Made by a program: the position numbers and the translations under genes
Assembly: GCF_023073355.1 (NCBI RefSeq)
Contig: NZ_JADPJI010000008.1
Location: 558,001 to 622,000, forward strand
Origin: Bradyrhizobium sp. 199
GTDB lineage: Bacteria; Pseudomonadota; Alphaproteobacteria; Rhizobiales; Xanthobacteraceae
Length of the DNA stretch: 64,000 bases
Direction of reading: 5' to 3'
Shown: in pieces, positions 26,006 through 34,449 of the stretch
How positions within the stretch are numbered: position 1 is the stretch's first letter
How the letters are laid out: each line of letters begins with the position of its first letter
Notes under the pieces: generated by a model
Seen by the model: the letters and a program-made list of their open reading frames with translations, nothing else
Told to the model about the DNA's origin: nothing
The model's database searches: none

Positions 26006-26425
26006 CTACCGCACCACCCGCGCCGCTTCGAGCAACCGCTCGCTCGCGCTTGCCGTCGCCAGCACCGTGCCGTCTTCCGCCATCAGCTTACCCTCCACGA
26101 ACGCGATGGTCTTGCCGAGCTGAGTCACCTTGGCCTCGCCGATGATCGGTCCGGGCTTTGCGGGGCTGAGGAAATTTACCGTCATGCTGATGGTCGTTGT
26201 GTAGAGCCGGCCCTCGGTCATCACCAGCACGGCGGGGCCCATGGTGTCGTCGAGCATGGCCGAAAGCATGCCGCCCTGGATAAAACCGGCAGGATTGCAG
26301 AACTCCGGCTTGCCGTCGAAGGCGAGCTTGATCCAGCCCTCCTCCGGACGGGCATCGAGCAGACGCCATCCGAGCAGCTCGGCGCAGGGCGGTCGCTTGA
26401 AGTTGTCGAGCGCGGTCTTGACCAT
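26006..26425 (-). CDS. PaaI-family hotdog thioesterase
   Basis: A 139-residue hotdog-fold acyl-CoA thioesterase of the PaaI/YdiI type. The family motif is FCNPAGFIQGGMLSAMLDDT, where the G-G-x-x-S/A-x-x-x-D helix holds the catalytic acid (Asp), followed by TTTISMTVNFLSPAKPGPII and the GEAKVTQLGKTIAFVEG strand pair. No phenylacetate genes are nearby, so it is a general thioesterase with unknown substrate. Confidence 0.88.
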   Translation of the reverse strand: MVKTALDNFKRPPCAELLGWRLLDARPEEGWIKLAFDGKPEFCNPAGFIQGGMLSAMLDDTMGPAVLVMTEGRLYTTTISMTVNFLSPAKPGPIIGEAKVTQLGKTIAFVEGKLMAEDGTVLATASASERLLEAARVVR

Positions 26426-26477
26426 TGGCAGCCTCCGTTTCGCAGTTCCCTAGCTCAGCGCTGCTGCCAGCGTGCTG

Positions 26478-27596
26478 TCAGGAGGATGGGCCCGGTGGAA
26501 GGTCGAGCGCGTGGGCAATGACCTTGCGCATGACGTTGGGCAGCGCTTCACCGGCAAGGGTCGCGGTCGGCACCCAGCGCATGCCGTCGGGCGCACGCGT
26601 GCGCGCCTCCGCCTTCGCGGTATAGACCACTAGCTCGAGCGGAAAATGTGTGAACACGTGGGTGACGACGCCCATTTTGCGCTGCCAGGGTGACAATCCC
26701 TTCAGCTCCGGCGCCTGCTGCTTCGCGGTCGCATCGTCCTGGCTGGCGAGCCAGTCCGAGCCCGGCACTTCCGTCATGCCGCCGAGCAGGCCTTTTTCGG
26801 GCCTTGAGCGAACGAGCAGCTCGTCGCCGCGTGTCACAACGAAGGCAGCACCGCGCCGTAGCGTGCCGGTCTTCTTCGGCGCCTTGCGCGGAAAGGTCTC
26901 CTGGGTGCCCGCCGCGCGCGCCATGCAATCATCGTTCAGGGGGCATAGCGAGCAGGCCGGCTTCTTCGGCGTGCAGATCGAAGAGCCGAGATCCATCAGC
27001 GCCTGTGCACTGTCGCCCGCGCGAGAGTCGGCAAGCAGCGTCGCCGCCAGCTGCTGGATCATCGGTTTTGCCTGCGGGAGCTCTTCTTCAACTGCAAAGA
27101 GCCGCGACACCACGCGCTCGATATTGCCGTCGACGGGCATGGTGTTGCGGTCGAACGCGATCGCCGCGATCGCAGCCGCGGTGTAAGGCCCGATGCCCGG
27201 CAGCGCGCGCAGGCCCGCTTCGCTGTCGGGAAAGGTGCCGCCATGGTCGCGCGTCACTGCGACCGCGCAGGCATGGAGATTGCGCGCGCGTGAGTAATAG
27301 CCGAGCCCGGCCCACATCCGCAGCACGTCGTCCTGCGAGGCCCGCCCGAGCGCCGTGACATCAGGCCAGCGCGCGACGAATTTTTCGAAGTAGGGCCCGA
27401 CCGCCTTCACCGTGGTCTGCTGGAGCATGATCTCCGACAGCCAGACGCAGTAAGGGTCGGATGCCTCGCCGGGAGCGGCGCGCCAGGGCAATCGGCGGCG
27501 GTGGCGGTCGTACCAATCGAGCAGCAATCTCGGGCGGGCCGAGGACGTACTCGCCGCTGAGCTCCGTTCGTTCTTGCGCGCAGTCGGAGAGGACAT
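26478..27596 (-). CDS. mutY: A/G-specific adenine glycosylase
   Basis: Base-excision repair enzyme that removes adenine paired with 8-oxoguanine. The 372-residue protein has the catalytic glutamate E55 in SEIMLQQTTVKAVGPY, the helix-hairpin-helix ALPGIGPYTAAAI (131-143), the catalytic aspartate D156 in VDGNIERV, and the 4Fe-4S ligands C208, C215, C218 and C224 (C-x6-C-x2-C-x5-C). The C-terminal Nudix-like 8-oxoG domain follows (LLVRSRPEKGLLGGMTEVPG). The ATG at 27596 is chosen; the open frame continues 53 codons upstream through non-coding sequence that includes the higBA operator. Confidence 0.96.
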   Translation of the reverse strand: MSSPTARKNERSSAASTSSARPRLLLDWYDRHRRRLPWRAAPGEASDPYCVWLSEIMLQQTTVKAVGPYFEKFVARWPDVTALGRASQDDVLRMWAGLGYYSRARNLHACAVAVTRDHGGTFPDSEAGLRALPGIGPYTAAAIAAIAFDRNTMPVDGNIERVVSRLFAVEEELPQAKPMIQQLAATLLADSRAGDSAQALMDLGSSICTPKKPACSLCPLNDDCMARAAGTQETFPRKAPKKTGTLRRGAAFVVTRGDELLVRSRPEKGLLGGMTEVPGSDWLASQDDATAKQQAPELKGLSPWQRKMGVVTHVFTHFPLELVVYTAKAEARTRAPDGMRWVPTATLAGEALPNVMRKVIAHALDLPPGPSS

Positions 27597-27652
27597 TCGC
27601 CTTACTAGATGAGGATTCCGGCGATGGCCAGCGCAACCGGACCGTTGTGCAC

Positions 27653-27671
27653 TATAACGCCTTGCGTTATA
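27653..27671. promoter_or_regulatory. Palindromic operator of the higBA module
   Basis: TATAACGC (27653-27660) and GCGTTATA (27664-27671) form a perfect 8-bp inverted repeat around CTT, ending seven bases before the higB start. HigA-type antitoxins bind such palindromes in their own promoter. The site is intact although the toxin is not. Confidence 0.7.
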
Positions 27672-27678
27672 AAGAAGC

Positions 27679-27960
27679 ATGATCCAGAACTTCGCCAACT
27701 CAGAGACCGAGTTGATCTGGTCCGGGCGGCGAAGTCGAAAACTGCCGCCCGACATCAGAATGTAGCTTTACGAAAACTGCGCTTGTCGAACCAAGCGCGT
27801 GTATTGGCCGATCTTAGGGTTCCCCCGGGCAACCGGCTCGAAGCTCTGATCCGACCGGCAAGGTCAGCATTCGGTCCGGATTAATGACCAGTGGCGCATC
27901 TGCTTTGTTTGGGACGACGGAGGACCGAGAGATGTCGAAATCGTCGACTACCACGGCTAG
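27679..27960 (+). pseudogene. higB: HigB/RelE-type toxin gene, frameshifted
   Basis: HigB toxins are ribosome-dependent mRNA interferases. From the ATG at 27679 the frame reads IQNFANSETELIWSGRRSRK then LPPDI, matching HigB, but stops after about 29 codons. The family sequence goes on in a second frame (QNVALRKLRLSNQARVLADL, RVPPGNRLEAL) and after about 27800-27870 in a third (GQHSVRINDQWRICFVWDDG, GPRDVEIVDYHG, stop at 27958-27960). Two single-base indels therefore disrupt the ~92-residue toxin. The catalytic C-terminal part is still recognisable, so the loss is recent or a sequencing error. Confidence 0.85.
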
Positions 27961-28255
27961 GAACCAGGTCCTCCGCAATCCTCATCCCGGCGAAATCCTG
28001 CTGGAGGAGTTCCTGAAACCGATGGATCTGAGCCAGAACGCGCTGGCGCGCGCTGTTCGCGTGCCGCCGCGGCGGATCAACGAGATCGTCCTCGGCAAGC
28101 GTGACATCACCGCTGACACGGACCTCCGGCTCGCCCGCTACTTTGGTGTGTCGGAAGGCTTTTTTCTGGGCCTCCAGATGGACTACGACCTCTTGCAGCG
28201 GCGGCGCGAGATCAATCACGACTTAAAGGCCATCCGGCCCCGCGCGGCGGCATAG
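27932..28255 (+). CDS. higA: HigA-family antitoxin (XRE-type HTH)
   Basis: A 107-residue antitoxin with DNA-binding domain. The signature NPHPGEILLEEFLKPMDLSQ followed by NALARAVRVPPRRINEIVLG is typical of HigA/VapI-type antitoxins; the C-terminal half has DTDLRLARYFGVSEGFFLGL. The ATG at 27932 lies inside the end of the toxin gene (29-base overlap), the normal higBA arrangement. The frame is intact, in contrast to the toxin. It probably still represses its own promoter through the palindrome at 27653-27671. Confidence 0.92.
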   Translation: MSKSSTTTARNQVLRNPHPGEILLEEFLKPMDLSQNALARAVRVPPRRINEIVLGKRDITADTDLRLARYFGVSEGFFLGLQMDYDLLQRRREINHDLKAIRPRAAA

Positions 28256-28257
28256 CT

Positions 28258-28746
28258 ATGGCCCGCATCTCCAAACCCGGTCCGATCAGCGCCAAGCCGC
28301 TGGGCATCCTGCTCAACGACGTCTTTGCCGAGGCCTATGCCAAGCAGGGCTTTGCCGCGCGTGAGCTGGTGACGCGGTGGGCGCAGATTGCAGGAGCGGA
28401 GATCGCAGCTCATGCCGAGCCGCTGAAGATGCAATGGCCGCGGCCGGTGGAGGGCCAGCCGCAGGAGCCGGCGACGCTGGTGCTGCGCGTCGAGGGGCCG
28501 ATGGCGCTGGAGATCCAGCACTCCGCCGACGTGATCCTGGAGCGGGTCAACCGCTTCTTCGGCTGGAGCGCGGTCGGCAAGCTGGCCTTCCGCCAGGCCC
28601 CGCTGTCGCGCGCCTGGCGGCCGGTTCGACCCGGCCCGCCCGATCCCAAATCGGTGGCCAAGGTGGCGGAGAGCCTGGGCGACATCGAAGATGACCAACT
28701 AAAGACGGCGCTCGCGCGGCTGGGGGCCGCCATCAAGCGAAATTGA
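28258..28746 (+). CDS. DciA-like DUF721 protein
   Basis: A 162-residue DUF721 protein. The family includes DciA, the ancestral loader of the replicative helicase DnaB. The N-terminal DUF721 domain is visible in GILLNDVFAEAYAKQGFAAR, WAQIAGAEIAAHAEP, and LVLRVEGPMALEIQHSADVI with LERVNRFFGWSAVGKL. The C-terminal ~45 residues are Pro-rich, then a short helix. It starts 2 bases after higA, but the functional unit is probably with the downstream dsbA-like and smc genes, an order found in related alphaproteobacteria. Helicase loading is inference from the family. Confidence 0.85.
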   Translation: MARISKPGPISAKPLGILLNDVFAEAYAKQGFAARELVTRWAQIAGAEIAAHAEPLKMQWPRPVEGQPQEPATLVLRVEGPMALEIQHSADVILERVNRFFGWSAVGKLAFRQAPLSRAWRPVRPGPPDPKSVAKVAESLGDIEDDQLKTALARLGAAIKRN

Positions 28747-28883
28747 GCCTCATTCCGGCGCCAATCTGGACCTGTCCGGGCCCCCCGCCATTGCCTCAAT
28801 CGACGTTTCAAGCTAGCGACAGGCCGCCCGGGCGGGAACTCGATAGACCCCTGGGCGACATTTTTGCAATTCGGGAGTCGACC

Positions 28884-29540
28884 GTGATCATCACCCGCCG
28901 CGCCTTCACCACGATGCTGTCGCTGACCGGGCTTGCCGCGGTCGCTGGGCTCTCGCCGCTCCGGTTCGTCTCTGAAGCGATGGCGCAGGGCGGCGCGGAT
29001 GTCGCCAAGCCCGTATCGCTGCCCGACATGGCGCTCGGCCCGAAGGACGCCGCCGTCACCATCACCGAATACGCCTCGATGACCTGCCCGCACTGCGCGG
29101 CCTTCAACGAGCAGGTGTTCCCCAAGATCAAGACGGAATACATCGACACCGGCAAGGTGCGTTACATCTTCCGCGAGTTCCCGCTCGACATCAAAGCCGC
29201 CGCCGGCGCGATGCTGTCGCGTTGCATCGCCAAGGACGACGCGCCGAAATACTTTGCGGTCACCGACATGCTGTTCCGTCAGCAGAACGACTGGGTGATG
29301 AAGAATACCACCGAGACCCTGACGCGGATCGGCAAGCAGGCCGGCCTGACCCAACAGCAGGTCGAAGCCTGCCTGAAGGACCAGGCGCTGCTCGACAAGA
29401 TCGCCGCCGACCAGAAATATGCCAGCGACGTGCTGAAGGTGGATTCGACGCCGACCTTCTTCATCAACGGCGAGAAGATCAAGGGCGAGGCCTCGTTCGA
29501 GGAGTTCGCCAAGAAGATCAATCCGCTGCTGAAGAGCTGA
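28884..29540 (+). CDS. DsbA-family periplasmic thiol:disulfide oxidoreductase
   Basis: A 218-residue DsbA/DsbG-like protein (thioredoxin_4 family). I chose the GTG at 28884 because it follows a CGGGAG ribosome site and gives a clean secretion signal: twin-arginine-like TRRAFTTMLSLTGLAAVAGL ending near AMAQGG. The in-frame ATG 47 codons upstream would bury this signal. The active site is CPHC (68-71) in ASMTCPHCAAFNEQVFP, and the cis-proline loop is STPTFFINGEKIKG. Likely role: disulfide formation or reduction in the periplasm. It is placed between dciA and smc. Confidence 0.9.
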   Translation: MIITRRAFTTMLSLTGLAAVAGLSPLRFVSEAMAQGGADVAKPVSLPDMALGPKDAAVTITEYASMTCPHCAAFNEQVFPKIKTEYIDTGKVRYIFREFPLDIKAAAGAMLSRCIAKDDAPKYFAVTDMLFRQQNDWVMKNTTETLTRIGKQAGLTQQQVEACLKDQALLDKIAADQKYASDVLKVDSTPTFFINGEKIKGEASFEEFAKKINPLLKS

Positions 29541-29570
29541 TTCGCTCGTCAAGACTCTGATTCGCATCTC

Positions 29571-29618
29571 GAAAGCCGTATCTTTCCCGGCATAAATCCC
29601 TTGGGAAAAGCGGCTTTC
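29571..29618. other. Long imperfect hairpin between dsbA-like gene and smc
   Basis: GAAAGCCG (29571-29578) pairs with CGGCTTTC (29611-29618), and inside it TCTTTCCC (29581-29588) pairs nearly fully with GGGAAAAG (29603-29610), leaving a 14-base loop. No T-run follows. It starts 30 bases after the dsbA-like stop and may be a transcript-end structure or processing site. Confidence 0.4.
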
Positions 29619-29757
29619 GCTGGTTGCCCTTGCGGCGCACCGCGGCCATTGTCCAGCCGCATGAGCCGCCTCGCGCGACTCACCCAGAGAGCGACATTGC
29701 CTTCCATGGTATTGTCCCGGCAGGGGGATTCGCGCCTGCCAAAAGAGATGCGTGCTT

Positions 29758-32700
29758 ATGAAAATCACCCGCCTGCGCCTTCACGGCTTCAAGTCCTTCG
29801 TTGAGCCCACGGACTTCGTCATCGAGCCCGGCCTGACCGGCGTCGTCGGCCCCAACGGCTGCGGCAAGTCGAATCTCGTCGAGGCGCTGCGCTGGGCGAT
29901 GGGCGAGACCTCCTACAAGTCGCTGCGTGCCGCCGACATGGATGCGGTGATCTTCGCCGGCTCCGGCAACCGTCCCGCGCGCAACCACGCCGAAGTGACG
30001 ATGACGATCGACAATGCCGATCGCACCGCGCCGGCGGCGATGAACGACAGCCAGCTCCTCGAAATCTCACGCCGCATCGAGCGCGAGGCCGGTTCGGTCT
30101 ATCGCATCAACGGCCGCGACGTGCGTGCCCGCGACGTGCAGATTCTGTTCGCCGACGCCGCCACCGGCGCGCGCTCGCCGGCCCTCGTCCACCAGGGCAA
30201 GATCGGCGAGATCATCCAGGCCAAGCCCGAGCAGCGCCGCCGCGTGCTGGAAGACGCCGCCGGCGTTGCCGGCCTGCACGCCCGCCGCCATGAGGCCGAG
30301 CTGCGGCTGAAGGCGGCCGAAACCAACCTCACCCGCGTCGAGGACGTGATCGGCCAGCTCGCAGGGCAGATGGAAGGCCTGAAGAAGCAGGCCCGCCAGG
30401 CGGTGCGCTATCGCGAGGTCGCGGCCAAGGTCCGCAAGGCCGAGGCCACCCTGTTTCACCTGCGCTGGATCGGCGCCCATGCCGACGTCAGCGAATCCGG
30501 CCGGACCCATGATCTCGCCGTCCGCGAGATGGCCGAACGTACGCAGCACCAAGCCGAAGCCGCCCGCATTCAGGCGATCCGCGCCGCCGAAATGCCGGCG
30601 CTGCGCGATGCCGAAGCCCGCGCCGCTGCAGGCTTGCAGCGTCTGACCAATGCCCGCGAGCTGCTCGACCGCGAGGAAGAGCGCGCCAAGGAGCGCGTCG
30701 CCGAGCTCGAGCGTCGCCTCGCCCAGTTCGAAGGCGATATTTCCCGTGCTCAGCAACAAACCATGGACGCCGACGTCGCGCTGCAACGGCTCGACACCGA
30801 AGATGCCGAGCTGAAGGAAGAGATCAAGTCGCGCGTCGAGAAGCGCTCCGGCGTCGACGAGCGCGTCGGCGAAGCCGAGGCGGTGCTGACCGAAACCGAG
30901 CAGCAATTCGCCGAGCTCACCACCGCGCTCGCCGACCTCACCGCCAAGCGCAATCAGCTCGAAGCCAACGTCCGCACCCACCGCGACAAGCTTGCCCGGC
31001 TCGACCAGGAGATCGCGAACGTCACCGCGGAAGAGCAGAAGCTTGCCGCCGAGACCGGCGGTTTCGGCGATCTCGACGAGCTGACCGCGACGGTCGAAAC
31101 CGCGGAGCAGACGCTGGCGGCTTCGGAAGCCGCGGCGCAGGCGAGCGAAGCCGCCCATGTCGCGGCGCGCCAGACGCTGGAATCCTCGCGCTCGCCGCTG
31201 GTCGAAGCCGACAAGCGCGCGCAGCGGCTCGAAACCGAAGCGCGCACGATCTCCAAGATCCTGAACGGCGAGACCAAGAATCTGTGGCCGCCGATCATCG
31301 ACGGCATCACGGTCGACAAGGGGTTTGAAAAAGCCATCGGCGCCGCCCTCGGCGACGATCTCGACGCCCCGGTCGATCCCTCCGCGCCGATGCGCTGGAC
31401 CAATGCCGGCGTCACCGATGGCGATCCGGAGCTGCCCGAGGGCGTCGTACCGCTCGCCAATCACGTGCAGGCGCCGGCCGAGCTGGCGCGCCGCCTGGCG
31501 CAGATCGGCGTGGTGCCGCGCGAACGCGGTGCCGAGCTGGTCTCCCAGCTCAAGACCGGCCAGCGGCTGGTCTCGCCCGAGGGCGACGTCTGGCGCTGGG
31601 ACGGCTTTGTCGCGGCCGCTCACGCTCCGACCGGCGCCGCGCGGCGCCTTGCCGAGCGCGCCCGCCTCGTCGACATCGAGAACGAGCTGGAACAGGCCCG
31701 CATCGACGCGCAGATCAAGCGCCAGGCGCTGGAGAACGCGGAGGCCGAGCTGCAGATGGCCGCCAGCACCGAAGGCGCCAGCCGTGAAGCCTGGCGCGCT
31801 GCGCAACGTGAGCTCAACGTGGCGCGCGAGCGGCATGCCAGCGCCGAACGCGAGATCAGCCGTCACGCCGCGCGCAAGGCGACGTTGTCCGAAGCGCACA
31901 GCCGTCTCGCCGCCGACCGCGCCGAAGCCGAAGCCGCATATGAATATGCCGAAGCCGGCATCTCCGAGTTGCCGTCGAGCGAGGACACCGAGACTCGTCT
32001 TGCCGCCGTCCGCAGCGACATCGAAGGCCATCGCCGCCTGGCGGCCCAGGTCCGCGCCGAGGCCCAGGCGCTGGCCCGGGAAGCCGAGCTCGCCGACCGC
32101 CGCGTGCAGGCGATCCTCGCCGAGCGCACCGAGTGGCAGAACCGCAAGGAGAGCGCGGCCTCTCACATCGACACCATCCAGGCCCGTATCGCCGAGCTCA
32201 CGATCGAGCGCAGCGAACTCGAAAACGCGCCCGCCGTTTTCGCCGAGAAGCGCAGCGCGCTGATCACCGAGATCGAATACGCCGAGAACGACCGCCGCAT
32301 GGCCGCCGACGCGCTCGCCACCGCGGAAAGCGCGATGGCCGAGACCGACCGCGTCGCCAAGCTGACGCTGGAAGCACTTTCCAGCTCGCGTGAGGCCACC
32401 GCGCGCGCCGAGGAGCGCACGGAAGGCGCGCGGCGCCGGCTCGAGGACATCGAGCGCGAGATCCGCGACATGCTCGAGGTTGAGCCGCAGGCCGTCGCCG
32501 GCCTGGCCGAGATCGAGCCGGGTGCGGAGCTGCCGCCGCTGCATGACATCGAGGAAGATCTCGAAAAGATGCGCCGCGATCGCGAGCGTCTCGGAGCAGT
32601 CAATCTGCGCGCCGAGGAAGAGCTGCGCGAGGTCGAAACCCAGCACAATGGCCTCGTCACGGAGCGCGACGACCTGGTCGAAGCCATTAAGCGGCTGCGC

Positions 32701-33222
32701 CAGGGCATCCAAAGCCTCAACAAGGAGGCGCGCGAGCGGCTCTTGACCTCGTTCGAAGTGGTCAACACCCACTTCAAGCGCCTGTTCGTCGAGCTGTTCG
32801 GCGGCGGCGAGGCCGCACTGCATCTGATCGAGAGCGACGATCCGCTGGAAGCCGGCCTCGAAATCATCGCCAAGCCGCCGGGCAAGAAGCCGCAAACGCT
32901 GTCGCTGCTCTCGGGCGGCGAGCAGGCCCTGACCGCGATGGCGCTGATCTTCGCCGTGTTCTTGACCAACCCGTCACCGATCTGCGTGCTGGACGAAGTC
33001 GACGCGCCGCTCGACGACCACAACGTCGAACGCTACTGCAACCTGCTGAATGAGATGACCAGCTCGACCGACACGCGCTTCATCATCATCACGCACAATC
33101 CGATCACGATGGCGCGGATGAACCGCCTGTTCGGCGTGACCATGGCCGAACGCGGCGTGTCGCAATTGGTGTCGGTGAGCCTGTCGGAGGCCGTGGACAT
33201 CCTCGATCAGAACGTGGCGTGA
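29758..33222 (+). CDS. smc: Chromosome segregation protein SMC
   Basis: Chromosome-organising ATPase; it works as a dimer with ScpA/ScpB. The 1154-residue length is normal for alphaproteobacteria. The N-terminal Walker A is GPNGCGKSN (31-39) after LHGFKSFVEPTDF. A long coiled coil follows to about residue 480, then the hinge (about 500-620; KGFEKAIGAALGDDLDAP is its start), a second coil, and the C-terminal head with signature LSGGEQ (1051-1056) and Walker B LDEVD (1078-1082). The ATG at 29758 gives the family start MKITRLRLHGFKSF; a GTG two codons upstream is less likely. Confidence 0.97.
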   Translation: MKITRLRLHGFKSFVEPTDFVIEPGLTGVVGPNGCGKSNLVEALRWAMGETSYKSLRAADMDAVIFAGSGNRPARNHAEVTMTIDNADRTAPAAMNDSQLLEISRRIEREAGSVYRINGRDVRARDVQILFADAATGARSPALVHQGKIGEIIQAKPEQRRRVLEDAAGVAGLHARRHEAELRLKAAETNLTRVEDVIGQLAGQMEGLKKQARQAVRYREVAAKVRKAEATLFHLRWIGAHADVSESGRTHDLAVREMAERTQHQAEAARIQAIRAAEMPALRDAEARAAAGLQRLTNARELLDREEERAKERVAELERRLAQFEGDISRAQQQTMDADVALQRLDTEDAELKEEIKSRVEKRSGVDERVGEAEAVLTETEQQFAELTTALADLTAKRNQLEANVRTHRDKLARLDQEIANVTAEEQKLAAETGGFGDLDELTATVETAEQTLAASEAAAQASEAAHVAARQTLESSRSPLVEADKRAQRLETEARTISKILNGETKNLWPPIIDGITVDKGFEKAIGAALGDDLDAPVDPSAPMRWTNAGVTDGDPELPEGVVPLANHVQAPAELARRLAQIGVVPRERGAELVSQLKTGQRLVSPEGDVWRWDGFVAAAHAPTGAARRLAERARLVDIENELEQARIDAQIKRQALENAEAELQMAASTEGASREAWRAAQRELNVARERHASAEREISRHAARKATLSEAHSRLAADRAEAEAAYEYAEAGISELPSSEDTETRLAAVRSDIEGHRRLAAQVRAEAQALAREAELADRRVQAILAERTEWQNRKESAASHIDTIQARIAELTIERSELENAPAVFAEKRSALITEIEYAENDRRMAADALATAESAMAETDRVAKLTLEALSSSREATARAEERTEGARRRLEDIEREIRDMLEVEPQAVAGLAEIEPGAELPPLHDIEEDLEKMRRDRERLGAVNLRAEEELREVETQHNGLVTERDDLVEAIKRLRQGIQSLNKEARERLLTSFEVVNTHFKRLFVELFGGGEAALHLIESDDPLEAGLEIIAKPPGKKPQTLSLLSGGEQALTAMALIFAVFLTNPSPICVLDEVDAPLDDHNVERYCNLLNEMTSSTDTRFIIITHNPITMARMNRLFGVTMAERGVSQLVSVSLSEAVDILDQNVA

Positions 33223-33230
33223 TATCTCTG

Positions 33231-33323
33231 GTGTCATTCCGGGGCTCGCGAAGCGAGAACCCGGAATCGCGCGCTGACAATCTCCAGATCCGGGATTCGC
33301 GCTTCGCGCGCTCCGGAATGACG
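33231..33323. repeat. Palindromic repeat with GTCATTCCGG/CCGGAATGAC ends
   Basis: Inverted ends GTCATTCCGG (33233-33242) and CCGGAATGAC (33313-33322) enclose GCTCGCGAAGCGAGAACCCG and GGGATTCGCGCTTCGCGCGC. This is a frequent mobile-like palindromic module in Bradyrhizobium. It fills the gap between smc and the Rsm22-like gene and reaches to 12 bases before the latter's ATG, so it may affect its expression. Confidence 0.7.
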
Positions 33324-33334
33324 TGAGGTTGCTG

Positions 33335-34312
33335 ATGATCGCCCCCGCCCTCCCCGCTGAACTCAAGGCCGCCCTCGACGGCAAGCTGCAGGGCTTTTCG
33401 CGGAGCGACGCTGCGCAGCGCTCGCAGAAGATCTCCACCACCTACCGCGCCGGCGGCGGCTCCGGCACGATCAAGTCGGACGCCGATGCGCTCGCTTATG
33501 CGCTGGCGCGCATGCCGGCGACCTACGCGGCGGTGGCGGCCAGCCTCAATGCACTCACCGGGATCGCGCCTGATCTGGCCCCGGAAACATTGCTCGACGT
33601 TGGCGCAGGCCCGGGCACCGCGAGCTGGGCGGCCGCGGAAGCCTTGCCCTCGCTGCAGGATTTCACGCTGCTCGACGCCAACCCCACGCTGAGCCGGCTT
33701 GCGCTCGAGCTGACGCGCGGCAGCACGCGATTGGCGGAGTGCCGCTATCTGCCGGGCGATGCCGGCGTCAACCTGGCCGAGGTCGCGCAAGCCGACCTCG
33801 TCATTGCAAGCTACCTCATCGGCGAACTCAGTGAAGCTGACCAACGCACGCTCACCGAGGCGATGTGGGCGAAGGCGCGCCACGCGCTGCTCGTGATCGA
33901 GCCCGGCACGCCCGCCGGCTATGGGCGCATCCTCGCGCTACGCCGGCAACTGATCGCACAAGGTGCCTACGTCGCCGCACCGTGCCCGCACGAAAAGCCC
34001 TGCCCGCTGATCGCGCCCGACTGGTGCCATTTCTCGCAGCGCCTGCCGCGCTCGCAGGCGCACCGCCAGATCAAGGGTGCCGAGGTGCCGTTCGAGGACG
34101 AGCGCTTCATCTACGTCGCCCTGACCCGCGCGCCGCCCAAGAGCCGCGCCGCCCGCGTGCTTGCGCCGCCGGACCTGGGCAAGGCCGAGATCACGGCCAA
34201 GCTTTGCATGGACGGTGGAGTTGCGCTGACGAAAGTCCCACGACGCGACAGGGCGGCGTATGCGGATGCACGGCGCTGGCGCTGGGGCGATGCGATCCTG
34301 TCCGATAGTTAA
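33335..34312 (+). CDS. Rsm22-family methyltransferase-like protein
   Basis: A 325-residue protein of the mitochondrial/bacterial small ribosomal subunit Rsm22 family. The SAM-binding core has LLDVGAGPGTASWAA as motif I, TLLDANPTLSRLALEL as motif II and ADLVIASYLIGELSEADQ after it. The C-terminal part contains PCPHEKPCPLIAPDWCHFSQ, where several Cys/His could bind a metal or Fe-S cluster, as reported for the yeast/mitochondrial homologue METTL17. Likely role: ribosome small-subunit assembly. The ATG at 33335 is taken; a GTG at 33323 inside the repeat is possible. Confidence 0.9.
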   Translation: MIAPALPAELKAALDGKLQGFSRSDAAQRSQKISTTYRAGGGSGTIKSDADALAYALARMPATYAAVAASLNALTGIAPDLAPETLLDVGAGPGTASWAAAEALPSLQDFTLLDANPTLSRLALELTRGSTRLAECRYLPGDAGVNLAEVAQADLVIASYLIGELSEADQRTLTEAMWAKARHALLVIEPGTPAGYGRILALRRQLIAQGAYVAAPCPHEKPCPLIAPDWCHFSQRLPRSQAHRQIKGAEVPFEDERFIYVALTRAPPKSRAARVLAPPDLGKAEITAKLCMDGGVALTKVPRRDRAAYADARRWRWGDAILSDS

Positions 34313-34449
34313 TTTCGCTGGCCGTTTTCGCCTTGAACTTGGATGGCTCCTCATTCGACCAAGTCTTACCTCCCCTCTGCGCGGGGCTCTCGCCCTGCCC
34401 CAATTTGGTTTAGGCTAGGCCCGCTTTCTTCCCCCTCCAGGAGTTCTCC

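Noticed and set aside
30067..32895. 942-codon open frame on the minus strand
   Set aside because: Antisense shadow of the smc coiled coil; its Leu/Gly/Ala/Arg bias reflects the reverse complement of Glu/Ala/Arg codons.
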